Below are positions 28,051-37,161 of a stretch of DNA of 64,000 bases, in pieces. Position numbers and translations under genes: made by a program. Under the pieces are notes generated by a model, which searched no databases, was not told the DNA's origin, and saw only the letters and a list, made by a program, of their open reading frames with translations. Origin of the DNA: Acidobacteriota bacterium (GTDB lineage: Bacteria; Acidobacteriota; Thermoanaerobaculia; UBA5066). How positions within the stretch are numbered: the stretch's first letter is position 1; every line of letters starts with the position of its first letter. The stretch is from NCBI GenBank assembly GCA_008363385.1, contig RHKY01000002.1, positions 1-64,000 of the forward strand, in the 5' to 3' direction.

Positions 28051-29310
28051 ATGAGAGCTCGCCTCGCTGGACCCGCGCCCGGCGCCTGGGCCGGGCTCCT
28101 CCTCGTCCTGGCCCTGGGCCCGCTCGCTGCGGCGCCGCCGGCGCCGGCCCCGCCGTCCGAGGCGCCGGCCCGCGGATTGGCGTTCGCGGTCGCGCTGACG
28201 AAGGAGGGCCGGTCCCACTCCTCCGAGACGTTCGACCTCCGCGTGCCCGGGGCGAAGGGGCCGCTGCGCCTCGCCCTGGAGCAGCTGACGTACGAGGGCG
28301 GGACGCTGCACGCGGTGGCGCGCGTCACGAACGCGACCGGCGGCGCGGTCGGAGGCCTGCGTCTGTCGCTCCGCGGGGTCTCCGACGCCCGGGGAGAGGT
28401 CGCCGTCGCCCCCTTCGCGCCTCTCGAGCTCGGGGACCTCGAGGACGGCGCGACGTCCGCGGGGGTGGTCTTCCGGGTCGGACCCCTCTCGCTCGAGGGA
28501 AGGCCGGAGCCCGTCGTCGTCCTCGGCGACGTGAGCGGGATCGCCTCCGTCGCGACCGTCGAGGTGCCGGGAGTCGCCGGCGCCGGGGCGATCGGCCTCG
28601 ACGCGGAGGGCCGGCTCCTCGTGGCCGACGCCCCGGGCAAGCGGATCCTCCGCGCCGACGCCGAGGGGAAGGGCACGGTCGAGGTCGCTCGCCTCTCGTG
28701 CGCCCCGACGGGCGTCACCGCCTCGCGCGAGGGAGACGTGCTGTACGCCTCTTGCGACGGCTCGCCGGGGCTCCTCCGCCTCCCGCGTTCCGGAGCCAAG
28801 CCGGTCCCCGTGGAGACCCCCGGCTCGCTCGCGCTCGTCCGCTCCGGACCCGACGGCGCCCTCCGGGCGGTCTCGGGATCGTCGCTCCTCCGGCTCGGGG
28901 AGCCGGGAAGGGCCCCGGTCTCCCGCCTCCGCGCTGCGGGCGCCGTCGTCTCGTTCGACGTCCGGCCGGACGGCTCCGTCCGGCTGGTCGCGGGGCCGCC
29001 GGGCCGACGCGGGGTCTTCTCCGCCCGCGAGGGGGAGAGCGGCCTCCGTCCCCTCGGGGGCGCCGCGGCCTCGCTGCCGCGGGCCTCCGCGTGCCGCTTC
29101 GGCCCCGACGGCCTCTACGTCGCCGAGGGAACCGGCGCGCCGGAAGCCGCGCCGCGCCTCGTCGTCCTCGACGACGCGGGGAGCCTCCTCCGGGAGGCCC
29201 GGGTCCTCGCGGGTCCGGTCACGGACCTCGCCTTCGGCCGCGACGGCCGCCTCCACGTCCTCCTCGAGGGAGGGGCCGCGTCGCGGGTCCAGCTCCTGCA
29301 GCTGTTCTAG
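28051..29310 (+). CDS. Secreted NHL/SMP-30-like beta-propeller protein
   Basis: The ATG at 28051 gives a 419-residue protein with a signal peptide (MRARLAGPAPGAWAGLLLVL..., cleavage near PLAAAPP). A beta-sandwich of about 40-165 carries VARVTNATGGAVGGL. It is followed by propeller blades with the NHL pattern, such as GAIGLDAEGRLLVADAPGKRILRAD, PTGVTASREGDVLYASCDG and TDLAFGRDGRLHVLLEGG. Such proteins are extracytoplasmic binding or lactonase-like scaffolds; no catalytic residues are evident. A relation to the adjacent kinase is not shown. Confidence 0.75.
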   Translation: MRARLAGPAPGAWAGLLLVLALGPLAAAPPAPAPPSEAPARGLAFAVALTKEGRSHSSETFDLRVPGAKGPLRLALEQLTYEGGTLHAVARVTNATGGAVGGLRLSLRGVSDARGEVAVAPFAPLELGDLEDGATSAGVVFRVGPLSLEGRPEPVVVLGDVSGIASVATVEVPGVAGAGAIGLDAEGRLLVADAPGKRILRADAEGKGTVEVARLSCAPTGVTASREGDVLYASCDGSPGLLRLPRSGAKPVPVETPGSLALVRSGPDGALRAVSGSSLLRLGEPGRAPVSRLRAAGAVVSFDVRPDGSVRLVAGPPGRRGVFSAREGESGLRPLGGAAASLPRASACRFGPDGLYVAEGTGAPEAAPRLVVLDDAGSLLREARVLAGPVTDLAFGRDGRLHVLLEGGAASRVQLLQLF

Positions 29311-29341
29311 ACGGCGTCCCCGCGCACCCTCCCCGGAGCGT

Positions 29342-29755
29342 CTACTTCGTCGTCTGGGCCCCGGGGACGAGGCTGAAGTCGGCCCGGTAGCGGATCCCCG
29401 CGGAGTCCTCGCTCAGGCGGGCCAGGAAGAGCATCGACTCGCCCGCCTCCTTGTGCTCGAGGAAGTACGGGCCCTCCACCAGCCGGTCGCGGGGCGCGAG
29501 GAAGTGGAGGGAGAACTGCTCGAGACGGCCCGGGAACTCCTTGCGGACGACCTCCAGGAGGACGAGCTCGGCCCGGTCCCCGGGCAGCGGCCGCTTCGCC
29601 CAGAACGACGTGTTGACGAGCGCCTGGTAGCGCGCGGCCGCCGTCGGGAGAGCGGGGACCGCCGAGGCGTCCGACGCCAGGGCCGGCAGGCCCGAGAGCG
29701 TCGCGGCCCCCGCCGCCAGGAGCGAACCCAGGAACTCCTTCCGCGTGACCCTCAT
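29342..29755 (-). CDS. DUF6916-like exported protein
   Basis: A 137-residue protein with an Arg-Lys signal (RVTRKEFLGSLLAAGAATL) that resembles a Tat signal with RK in place of RR. The mature part has the small beta domain with YQALVNTSFWAKRP, FSLHFLAPRD and YFLEHKEAG, which I match to DUF6916. The first ATG (29761) directly abuts GGGAGG; the second (29755) is 6 nt from it and is chosen. It is a distant paralogue of the next gene and closes a cluster with tail-collar proteins. Confidence 0.7.
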   Translation of the reverse strand: MRVTRKEFLGSLLAAGAATLSGLPALASDASAVPALPTAAARYQALVNTSFWAKRPLPGDRAELVLLEVVRKEFPGRLEQFSLHFLAPRDRLVEGPYFLEHKEAGESMLFLARLSEDSAGIRYRADFSLVPGAQTTK

Positions 29756-29771
29756 CCCCATCCTCCCGTCG

Positions 29772-30071
29772 TCAGTTGAAGATCGCCTCGTAGAGCATCC
29801 CGGAGGGGCCCGGCCCGATCGGGACGAGGAAGACGTCGAGCGCCCCCACCTCCGGCCCGGCGAGGCGGTACGTCGCCTGCGGGAGGTGTCCCGGCTCGGG
29901 GCAGACGAAGCGGAGCGCGTAGCAGTCGAGCGCGCCGCCGGGGCGTTCCCGCCGGCCGAGATCTGCCACCTCCGCGAGCGAGACGTGGACCTCGCGGTCC
30001 GGCCCGGCGTGGATCCGGAACGGCTTCCCGACCAGGGACTCCCACGTCGCGAGCGCGATCCGCCCGCTCAC
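29772..30071 (-). CDS. DUF6916-like protein, cytoplasmic form
   Basis: The GTG at 30071 overlaps the stop of the GNAT gene (GTGA) and gives 99 residues: ALATWESLVGKPFRIHAG, YALRFVCPEPGHLPQATY and a C-terminal MLYEAIFN. The strand order matches the preceding DUF6916-like protein without a signal. In-frame sequence upstream of the GTG is shadow of the GNAT gene. The function of the family is unknown. Its constant place next to tail-collar genes suggests a joint role. Confidence 0.7.
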   Translation of the reverse strand: MSGRIALATWESLVGKPFRIHAGPDREVHVSLAEVADLGRRERPGGALDCYALRFVCPEPGHLPQATYRLAGPEVGALDVFLVPIGPGPSGMLYEAIFN

Positions 30072-30601
30072 GGGACCCCCGCCGGGACGGGAAAGGCGAG
30101 CGGCGCCGGGACCGGGAGCGACGCGGGCGACGGGACCTCCCGCCACTCGAGGAGGTAGTAGACGCCCCCGTCCGAGAGCAGCCGGAACCCGAGCCGCGCG
30201 TAGAGCGTCAGCGCCCGGTTGAACCGCTCGACGTGGATCCGGAGCGGTTTGCCCCCTCGCCGGGCCTCCTCGACGAGCTCCGAGAGGAGCGCCCCGCCCA
30301 CGCCCCGGCCGCGGTGCTCCGGGAGGAGGGAGACGTCGACGAGGAGGACCTCGTCCGGCCGCCGGTCGACGACGAGCCGCCCGACGGCCTCGCCGTCCAC
30401 CTCGACGATCGAGAAGGCGGCGGAGGCGTGGTTCCGGCGGTAGTCAGCGGACTGCGCGGCGAGCTGCTGGGACAGGAAGGCGGCCTTCTGTCCGGCGGTC
30501 CAGGGGACGATCGCCATCTCGTCGGCGCGGGTCGAGGCGTAGAGGCGCGCCAGGAACGGATCGTCCGTCGCGAGGACCGGGCGGAGCGAGAGGGGACTCA
30601 A
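30068..30601 (-). CDS. GNAT family N-acetyltransferase
   Basis: A 177-residue acetyltransferase with the acetyl-CoA motif A sequence LLPEHRGRGVGGALLSEL, a preceding VVDRRPDEVLLVDVS strand and a C-terminal ALTLYARLGFRLLSD. The substrate is not predictable. The start is TTG with GGGAG 6 nt upstream, 13 nt after the tail-collar gene. It overlaps the DUF6916-like gene by 4 bp. The position suggests that it acetylates a member of the tail-collar cluster, but this is inference. Confidence 0.88.
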   Translation of the reverse strand: MSPLSLRPVLATDDPFLARLYASTRADEMAIVPWTAGQKAAFLSQQLAAQSADYRRNHASAAFSIVEVDGEAVGRLVVDRRPDEVLLVDVSLLPEHRGRGVGGALLSELVEEARRGGKPLRIHVERFNRALTLYARLGFRLLSDGGVYYLLEWREVPSPASLPVPAPLAFPVPAGVP

Positions 30602-30614
30602 CGGCGCTCCCGGA

Positions 30615-31136
30615 TCAGCCTCGCGGCGGGAAGATGCCCTGGAGCGCGATGCAGAAGTTTAGGGTCAGGTAGGGCATCAGGTTGTTGTGCGGCAGGCTGC
30701 CGCCCGAGGGGGAGAGCGCCTGGGGGGACATCGACACCTGCGGGGAGCCTCCCGGCGCGTACGCGGGGCCGTTGTTCGAGATCGTCAGGACGCGGTTCGT
30801 CGGGACGTTCTGGTCGCCGATGTCGGTGGCGGCCAGCATCGAGTGGGCGTGCGCGGGCATCTCGGTCTCGATCAGGGTCACGCTCTCGCTCCCGCCCGTC
30901 TCCCCCTGGAAACGGTTGGAGAGCCCCGGACCCTGACCCCAGAACGTCGGCACGCTCCCCTGCAGGTTCGGCAGGGCGAAGGTGGACTGCCCGTTCCCCC
31001 CGTACGTGGTCCCGAGGAGGGCGAAGAGCGCGGTGTTCTGGCTGATCGGCAGGATCTGGCCGTTGCAGAAGGCCCAGCCGGTCGGGGCGAAGTTGAACGG
31101 GAAGATCCGGATCTCGGCGACGAACGGGTCGGCCAC
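30615..31136 (-). CDS. Tail-collar domain protein 1 (MdpB-like)
   Basis: This 173-residue protein begins with the collar motif FVAEIRIFPFNFAPTGWAFCNGQILPI, then GTTYGGNGQSTFALPNL, an internal TEMPAHAHS and the C-terminal FCIALQGIFPPRG. These are the features of short phage tail collar or microcystin-dependent-protein-like chains. The start is GTG with AGGAGG upstream. It is the last of three tandem paralogues. There is no signal peptide and no other phage structural gene nearby. Confidence 0.9.
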   Translation of the reverse strand: MADPFVAEIRIFPFNFAPTGWAFCNGQILPISQNTALFALLGTTYGGNGQSTFALPNLQGSVPTFWGQGPGLSNRFQGETGGSESVTLIETEMPAHAHSMLAATDIGDQNVPTNRVLTISNNGPAYAPGGSPQVSMSPQALSPSGGSLPHNNLMPYLTLNFCIALQGIFPPRG

Positions 31137-31150
31137 TTTCCCCTCCTGTC

Positions 31151-31669
31151 TCAGGTCGGCGACGGGAAGATCCCGAAGAGCGAGATGATGAAGCTGACGC
31201 AGAGGAACGGCTGCATGTTCCCGTGCGGCTGGCTCCCGCCCGCGGGGGAGACCGCGTTCGGCGACAGCGCCACCTGGCCCGCGTCCGTCAGGTAGGGCTG
31301 GACGGTCGTCGATTGCGCCGGGATCCCCCCTTCGGGCTGAGGGTTCTGGGCCGAGATCTCGGTGGCCAGCTGCGCGTGGGAGTGGACCGGCATCTGGTTC
31401 TGCGTCAGGGTGACGTTCTCCACGCCCCCGCTCTGCCCGATGACGTACGTCCCGAGCCCGGGGCCGGTCCCCTGGTGGACCGGGGCGCGCCCCCTCAGGT
31501 CCGGAAGGGCGAACGTCTGCTGCCCGTCCCCCCCGTACGTCGTCCCGATCAGGTTGAAGAGGGCGTCGTTCTCGGAGATCGGGATCAGGCTCCCGTCGCA
31601 GAACGCCCAGCCCAAGGGCGCGAAGTTGCCCGCGAACAGCCGGATCTCCCCGATGTAGGGCGAGCTCAT
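31151..31669 (-). CDS. Tail-collar domain protein 2
   Basis: The 172-residue second paralogue begins SSPYIGEIRLFAGNFAPLGW and has GTTYGGDGQQTFALPDLRG, NQMPVHSHAQ and a C-terminus IISLFGIFPSPT. The ATG at 31669 follows TAGGAGT; a longer upstream reading is shadow of the third paralogue. The three copies share 40-50% of positions by eye, with the HxH of the central motif conserved, so they arose by tandem duplication and may form a mixed trimer. Confidence 0.9.
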   Translation of the reverse strand: MSSPYIGEIRLFAGNFAPLGWAFCDGSLIPISENDALFNLIGTTYGGDGQQTFALPDLRGRAPVHQGTGPGLGTYVIGQSGGVENVTLTQNQMPVHSHAQLATEISAQNPQPEGGIPAQSTTVQPYLTDAGQVALSPNAVSPAGGSQPHGNMQPFLCVSFIISLFGIFPSPT

Positions 31670-31677
31670 GGTGACTC

Positions 31678-32178
31678 CTAGCTCTGGCTCGGGAAGATGC
31701 CCTGGAGGGCGATGCAGAAGCTGAGGACGAGGTACGGCTGGCGGTTCTCGTGCGGCTGGCTCCCGCCCGCGGTCGAGACCGCCGTCGGCGCCATCGCCAC
31801 CGGGGAAGCCGGCGTCAGGTAGAGGTTCGAGCTGACGGAGGCGAGGAGGGCGTTCGTCGGGACGTTGGTCGTCGCCGCCTCGTTCGTCGCCCGCTCGACG
31901 TGGGTGTGCGTCGGCATCTCGGAGACGGTCAGCGTGTGGGCCTCCTCTCCCGCCCGCTCCCCGAGGACGTGCCCGCTCCCGAAGTGGATCGGGACGCGCG
32001 ACCTCAGGTCCGGCAGGCCGAAGGTCGTCTGCCCGTTCCCGCCGTACGTCGTCCCGAGGAGGGCGAAGAGGGCCTGGTTCTGGTTGATCGGCAGGAGCTG
32101 CCCGTTGCAGAGGGCCCACCCCTTCGGCGGGAAGTCGAAGGCCATGATCCGGATCTCGGAGAGGAAGGGTTCTGCCAT
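31678..32178 (-). CDS. Tail-collar domain protein 3
   Basis: A 166-residue paralogue with FLSEIRIMAFDFPPKGWALC, GTTYGGNGQTTFGLPDLRS, SEMPTHTHVE and FCIALQGIFPSQS. A GGAGG site precedes the ATG. It is the first of the trio in transcription order and lies 35 bp after the large beta-helix gene, which may be in the same unit. Confidence 0.9.
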   Translation of the reverse strand: MAEPFLSEIRIMAFDFPPKGWALCNGQLLPINQNQALFALLGTTYGGNGQTTFGLPDLRSRVPIHFGSGHVLGERAGEEAHTLTVSEMPTHTHVERATNEAATTNVPTNALLASVSSNLYLTPASPVAMAPTAVSTAGGSQPHENRQPYLVLSFCIALQGIFPSQS

Positions 32179-32213
32179 CTCTCAGCCTCCGCGGGCGATC
32201 CGAGGCGCGCGGC

Positions 32214-35200
32214 TCAGAAGCACGGAGGGGCCCCCGTCGTGAATCCGGTCCCTGCCGAGCAGCCCGCCAGCGCGTTCGTGTTGTTGGCGTTCAGGTAGTT
32301 GTTCGCGTCGGCGGCCGTCGTCCCGCCGACGTTCCGCAGCCGGAACGGCGTCGAGCCGCCGGCGGGGGCCTGCCGGAGGCGGATGTTCCGCCCGGCCGGG
32401 ATCACCCCGGTGTCCCAGAGGCCGCCGATGGTGTTGCCGGTGACGTCCATGCAGAGCGTCCCCGTGTCCGTCGCGTCGTTCCCCGACTGGCCGAAGATCG
32501 CCTGGCCGATCGTGCCGTCCGGCGACTGGATCGCGTTGCCCGTCACGACGACCGAGAGCGGGTCGGCGTTCTGGAGGAGGACCTCCATCCCGCGCTGGTT
32601 GACGTGCTGGATCGTGTTGTTCGTCACGGACAGGTTCATCCCGCCGCTCGACCCCTCGTTCGTGACCGAAAGGCCGTTGCACCCGGCGCAGTTGTTCCCG
32701 GACTGAGGGGCGCCGCTCCCGATCGTGTTTCCCGAGAAGCTGCCCGAGAGGAAGCCCGTCGCGGGGAAGCTCTTCCGGAAGGTGACCGGCGTGGCGCCCG
32801 ACGTGACGACGGGCGAGACCGTCGCCGTGTTCCGGGCGACCGTGGCGTTCTGCGTGCTCCCGTTGTCCGCCAGGACCTGGCTCACGAGCGAGTTGTCGGT
32901 GAAGGTGTTCCCGAGGGCCGGGCTCCCGGCGTCCCCCACCGTCAGCGAGAGGTTCGCCGTGTCGATCGACTGGCCGAAGAACCCCGAGCCGAAGTTCCGC
33001 TGGAAGCTGGAGCCCTTCACCGACGCGGTCATGGCCGCCGTGCCGCGCCCGGCGATCAGGAGTCCCTGCGCCGCGGTGCTGACGTAGGCCCCCCGGTCGA
33101 ACGTGGAGCCCGTGATCGCGAGGCTCGTCAGCGTCCCCGAGGAGTTCTGCACCTCGAGCTGGCGGTGGTAGTTCCCGGTGAACGTCGAGCCGGCGACCGT
33201 GCACGTGCCGAGGAGGTTCACGAGCTGGACGCCGTCCTCCAGGTTCTCGTTCCCGGCGTTCTGCACCGTCACCGACGACATCGCGAGGTTCGTGACGGAG
33301 TTGCCGTTGATCCCGATCTGGCCCCCCCCGGAGACGGTGACGTTCGAGAGCGAGGCCCCGGCGACGGTCTGGAAGTCGATCCCCGCCCCGCAATTCGTGT
33401 TCGTCCCGTTCAGGGCGTCGCCGCAGGTGACCGCGGCGTCCTGGTTCGTGCCGTCGTTCGAGAAGGTCATCCACGAGAGGGAGACGCCCGCCGCGTTCTG
33501 GAACCGTGCCCCGCGGGCCGTGCACCCCTGGATCGTCCCTCCGCTCCCGGCGCTCCCGGTCCCGGTGACGGTGAAGGTCCCGTTCGTGTCCCGCAGGAGG
33601 AGGCCGTTGGCGCCGCCGTTGGCGCTGACGCTCGTGAGCGTCATCCCGAGGGTCGTGAGCCCGGCCGGGCCGTCGACGTCGATGGCCGGGGCCCCGGCGG
33701 CGTCGACCGTGCCGGCCGTCGCGTTGATCGTGCCGTCGGCGTTCACCGCGCCGATCCCCTTGGCCGTGCCCCCGGTCGTGAAGATCGACACCGTCCCGAG
33801 GGAGTAGGTCCCCGTCCCGCCGTCGATCGTCACGGCCGGGCTCGCCATCCGGCCGCCCGAGGCCCCGAGCGTCAGGTTCGTGAAGGTGACGTTCCCGTTC
33901 GCCGCGTTGACGTTCACGCCGGTGCTGGCGAAACCTCCCGTCGCGGTGCCCACCGAGATCGTCCCGCCGGTCGTCGACTGGACGTCGACGACGCGCTGGG
34001 CGGAGTTCTGCGTGACGGTCCCGGCGTACGTGAAGCTGACCGACCCGCCGCTGACGGCGAAGGCGGTCCCCGCGGCGCCGGTGATCGTGCCGCCTCCGAT
34101 CGTGTAGGCCCCGGTGCAGTTCGTCAGGCTGATCCCCTGGCTGGGGCTGTTCGTCGAGAAGGCCAGGGTCAGGCTGCCGGAGAAGGCGCCCGCGGAGGCG
34201 CTGATGGCCGGCCCGTTCGTCGCCGAGACCGTGCCGCCGGAGGTCGCGATCCCGCTCGCGGAGATGGCGATCCCGGTGCCGTTCGACGCCGAGACGTCCA
34301 GGAGGCCGAAGCTCGGCGCGGTCGTGTTGTTCGCGAGGTTGACGCCGGTGCCGGAGGACGCTCCCTTGTCCACGAGGACCTGCGCGAACGAGAGGGCGGA
34401 CGTGTTCCCCTGGATGTCGATGCCGGTCCCGCCGGGGTTCGTGAACGTGGCGTTGCCGAGGACCGTGACCGCCCCGCCGCCGTTGGCGTGGAGGAACCCG
34501 ACGCCGCTGTTGCCGTTGGTGACGATCGTCCCGAACGTGCGCGTCCCGGAGGAGTTGTTCTGGAGGGAGATGGCGTCCGTCCCCCCGCCGAGGTTGACGA
34601 GGCCGAAGGAGAGGTTCCCGGTAGAGGTCGTGACGAGGATCCGCTGGTTCCCGGACCCGCTGACGCTCACGGGGCTGCCGAAGGTCGCGTTCAGGCTCGA
34701 CCCGGTGACGAGGATCCCCTGGGTTCCCGGGTTCGTCACCGAGGTTACGCTCGCGGAGAGCGAGCCGGCCACGTTCGTGAGCGACACCCCCTCGGCGGGG
34801 CTCCCGATCGACGCGATGCCGTTCATCGTTACGCCGAGGGTGATCCCGTTGGCCCGGAGCGCGCGTCCCGCCTGGACGTCGACCTCGCCCGATGCCGCGT
34901 TCAGCGTCCCGCCGTTGGAGGCGTCGATCCCCGCCTGGCCGAGCGTCCTCACCGTCAGGCTCGCGAAGGAGGTGACGGCGCCCGCCTGGGCGTTGTGGTC
35001 CAAGGTCAGCGCCGTCCCGCCCGCGAGGCGGACGACGTTGTTCCCGAGCTCGACCGTCCCGGTGAAGGCGACCGTCGAGGCCGCCGTCGGGCCCGTCACC
35101 GAGATCCCGGTGGACGGCCCCTCCGCGGCGACGGCGCCGGAAAGGGTGACCGTGCCGCCCGAGCGGCCCTGGACGTCGACCGCGCGGCCCGCGTTCGACT

Positions 35201-37151
35201 TCGAGATCGTCCCGGCGTAGCCGACGTCCGAAGAGCCGCCGGAGACGAGGAAGGCGGTCCCCGTCGAGCCGGAGATCGAGCCGCCGCCGATCGTCACCTT
35301 TCCCGTGACGTTCACGATCCGGATCCCCTCGGCCGGGCTGTTCGTCGAGGAGGCCGAGGAGAACGAGGCGTCCCCGAGGAAGTCGGTCCCCGAGACGTCG
35401 AGGGCGGCGCCGCCGGTGGCGTTGACCGTGCTGCCCCCGCCGCCGAACGTCGTCGTCGTGCTGTTGTCGACGACGAGGCCGCGCCCGGCCGTCGTCGTCA
35501 CCGAGAGTCCCGCGGCGAAGTCGACCTGGGTCGAGGTGTTGTTCACCAGGACGACGGCGTCGGTGCCCGCCCCCGTGACCGAGAGCGACCCCGTCGAGAA
35601 GCTGAGGCCGCCGCCGGTCTTCCCCTGCACGTCGACGAGGCGCCCTCCCGTCTTGGCGACGGTCGAGCCGTTCACCTGGACGAGGCCGTCGCCGCCGGAG
35701 AGGAGGACGCCCGCGGCCGTGCCGTCCCCCGTGATCGAGCCGCCGAAGGTCAGTAGCCCCGACTGGCTCGTCAGGGAGATGCCGGCCGCCGAGCCGCTGG
35801 TGACGACCGCCACCTCGCTGACCGAGACGCTTCCGAGCGTGCCCGTCCCGGAGATCCCGGCGCCCGCGGAGACCGAGAGCGTCAGGCCCCGGAGCGCGTT
35901 CCCCGTCCCGGTGGCCAGGACGACCGCGTTCCCCGCGTTGGCGATCGTCGCCTTGACGCCGTTGGCCGAGTCGAGGAGGGGGACGTCCAGGGTGGTGTCG
36001 GGGACCGTGTACCCGACGGCCGCGGCGAACGTCCCGGTGGCGTCCTGCCCGACGAGACGCTGGGCGTCCAGGAGCGGGAGCGGCCCGGCGTAGGCGGCCG
36101 CGTTCTCGAAGAGGAAGACCCGGTCGTTCGGCCCCGGGTTGCTCCCGAGCCCGTCGTTCACCGCGACGAACGCGGCGAGCGAGTCGTACGGCGCCGACCG
36201 GCGTCCGTCGCCGCCGGGCGCGGCGGTGGCGGCGACGAACCAGACCACCCCCGAGACGTTGACCGTGACCGTCGCCGGGCCGGAGGTCCCGCCGGCCCCG
36301 CTGACCGTGTACTGGAACGTGTCCGGCCCTTCGAATCCGCGGGGCGGGTCGTACGTGAAGGTCCCGGTCGCCCCGTTCAGCGTCACGGTCCCGCCGGCGG
36401 AGGTCGTCCCGCTGACGAGGCTTGCGGTCAGGCCGGTCCCGACGTCGTCCGCCAGGACGCTGTAGGTCGTCCCCGTCGACGTGTCGATCGCCATGTTCCC
36501 GACGACCGTCTGGGAGTACGTCTCGCTCGTGGCCGCCGGGACGATCGTCAGCGTGTACGTCGGGCTCGTCCCGGTGCAGCCGTTGGCGTCCGTGGCCAGG
36601 ACGGTGATCGGGAAGACGCCCGACTCGGTCGGCGTCCCGGAGAGGAGCCCGCTCGCGTCGAGCGTCAGGCCGTTCGGGAGGGCGCCGGTGTCGAGCGTGA
36701 AGCTCACGGGAAGGGCGCCGCCCGACTGCGTGAACGTCTCGCCGAAGGGGAGTCCCGCCGTCCCGCCCGTCGTGGCGGGCGGGGCGACCGTGATGGTGGA
36801 GCACGCGACCGCGACCGCGTACGTCCTGCCGCCGGAGCAGCCGTCGGCCGGGTCCGTGGCGCGGACCGTGAAGAGGGCCGTCCCCGCGGCCGTCGGCGTC
36901 CCGTCGATCAGGCCGGTCGCCGGGTTCAGGGAGAGGCCGGCCGGGAGGGCGCCGGCCGAGATCGAGAAGGCCGTCCCGGCCCCGCCCCCGGTCTGGGTGA
37001 CGGTCTGGCCGTAAGGGCTCCCGACCGTCGCTGCCGGGAGCGCCTGCGGCCCGAGCCGGATGGCCGAGCACTGGGCGGCGACCTCGGAGGACGGGAGCGC
37101 CGCGGCCGCCAGGACGACGAGGAGGGGGAAGGAACGGCGGAGGGTCGTCAT
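32214..37151 (-). CDS. Giant secreted Ig/beta-helix repeat protein
   Basis: This 1645-residue protein has a signal peptide (cleavage near SSEVAAQ). Residues about 30-200 hold two putative Ig modules (SISAGALPAGLSLNPATGLIDGTPT-like and LDTGALPNGLTLDASGLLSG). A cadherin-like module (about 210-290) follows with TFTYDPPRGFEGPDTFQYTV. The rest is a long right-handed beta-helix with imperfect repeats of the kind VNATGGAALDVSGT and GIRIVNVTGKVTIGGG, rich in Gly, Ser, Thr and Asn. There is no visible C-terminal sorting or anchor motif; it ends GAPPCF. It is probably a surface or released adhesin-like or polysaccharide-binding protein. GGAG precedes the ATG. Long opposite-strand ORFs here are composition artefacts. 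Confidence 0.85.
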   Translation of the reverse strand: MTTLRRSFPLLVVLAAAALPSSEVAAQCSAIRLGPQALPAATVGSPYGQTVTQTGGGAGTAFSISAGALPAGLSLNPATGLIDGTPTAAGTALFTVRATDPADGCSGGRTYAVAVACSTITVAPPATTGGTAGLPFGETFTQSGGALPVSFTLDTGALPNGLTLDASGLLSGTPTESGVFPITVLATDANGCTGTSPTYTLTIVPAATSETYSQTVVGNMAIDTSTGTTYSVLADDVGTGLTASLVSGTTSAGGTVTLNGATGTFTYDPPRGFEGPDTFQYTVSGAGGTSGPATVTVNVSGVVWFVAATAAPGGDGRRSAPYDSLAAFVAVNDGLGSNPGPNDRVFLFENAAAYAGPLPLLDAQRLVGQDATGTFAAAVGYTVPDTTLDVPLLDSANGVKATIANAGNAVVLATGTGNALRGLTLSVSAGAGISGTGTLGSVSVSEVAVVTSGSAAGISLTSQSGLLTFGGSITGDGTAAGVLLSGGDGLVQVNGSTVAKTGGRLVDVQGKTGGGLSFSTGSLSVTGAGTDAVVLVNNTSTQVDFAAGLSVTTTAGRGLVVDNSTTTTFGGGGSTVNATGGAALDVSGTDFLGDASFSSASSTNSPAEGIRIVNVTGKVTIGGGSISGSTGTAFLVSGGSSDVGYAGTISKSNAGRAVDVQGRSGGTVTLSGAVAAEGPSTGISVTGPTAASTVAFTGTVELGNNVVRLAGGTALTLDHNAQAGAVTSFASLTVRTLGQAGIDASNGGTLNAASGEVDVQAGRALRANGITLGVTMNGIASIGSPAEGVSLTNVAGSLSASVTSVTNPGTQGILVTGSSLNATFGSPVSVSGSGNQRILVTTSTGNLSFGLVNLGGGTDAISLQNNSSGTRTFGTIVTNGNSGVGFLHANGGGAVTVLGNATFTNPGGTGIDIQGNTSALSFAQVLVDKGASSGTGVNLANNTTAPSFGLLDVSASNGTGIAISASGIATSGGTVSATNGPAISASAGAFSGSLTLAFSTNSPSQGISLTNCTGAYTIGGGTITGAAGTAFAVSGGSVSFTYAGTVTQNSAQRVVDVQSTTGGTISVGTATGGFASTGVNVNAANGNVTFTNLTLGASGGRMASPAVTIDGGTGTYSLGTVSIFTTGGTAKGIGAVNADGTINATAGTVDAAGAPAIDVDGPAGLTTLGMTLTSVSANGGANGLLLRDTNGTFTVTGTGSAGSGGTIQGCTARGARFQNAAGVSLSWMTFSNDGTNQDAAVTCGDALNGTNTNCGAGIDFQTVAGASLSNVTVSGGGQIGINGNSVTNLAMSSVTVQNAGNENLEDGVQLVNLLGTCTVAGSTFTGNYHRQLEVQNSSGTLTSLAITGSTFDRGAYVSTAAQGLLIAGRGTAAMTASVKGSSFQRNFGSGFFGQSIDTANLSLTVGDAGSPALGNTFTDNSLVSQVLADNGSTQNATVARNTATVSPVVTSGATPVTFRKSFPATGFLSGSFSGNTIGSGAPQSGNNCAGCNGLSVTNEGSSGGMNLSVTNNTIQHVNQRGMEVLLQNADPLSVVVTGNAIQSPDGTIGQAIFGQSGNDATDTGTLCMDVTGNTIGGLWDTGVIPAGRNIRLRQAPAGGSTPFRLRNVGGTTAADANNYLNANNTNALAGCSAGTGFTTGAPPCF

Positions 37152-37161
37152 CTCCGGCTCC

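Noticed and set aside
21807-28799. 2330-residue minus-strand ORF
   Set aside because: Only its last 673 codons are a gene (GH20). The rest is shadow of the GH92, kinase and propeller genes.
30615-32178. Prophage remnant
   Set aside because: Three collar-domain genes are present, but no integrase, capsid, terminase, sheath or lysis genes are found near them.
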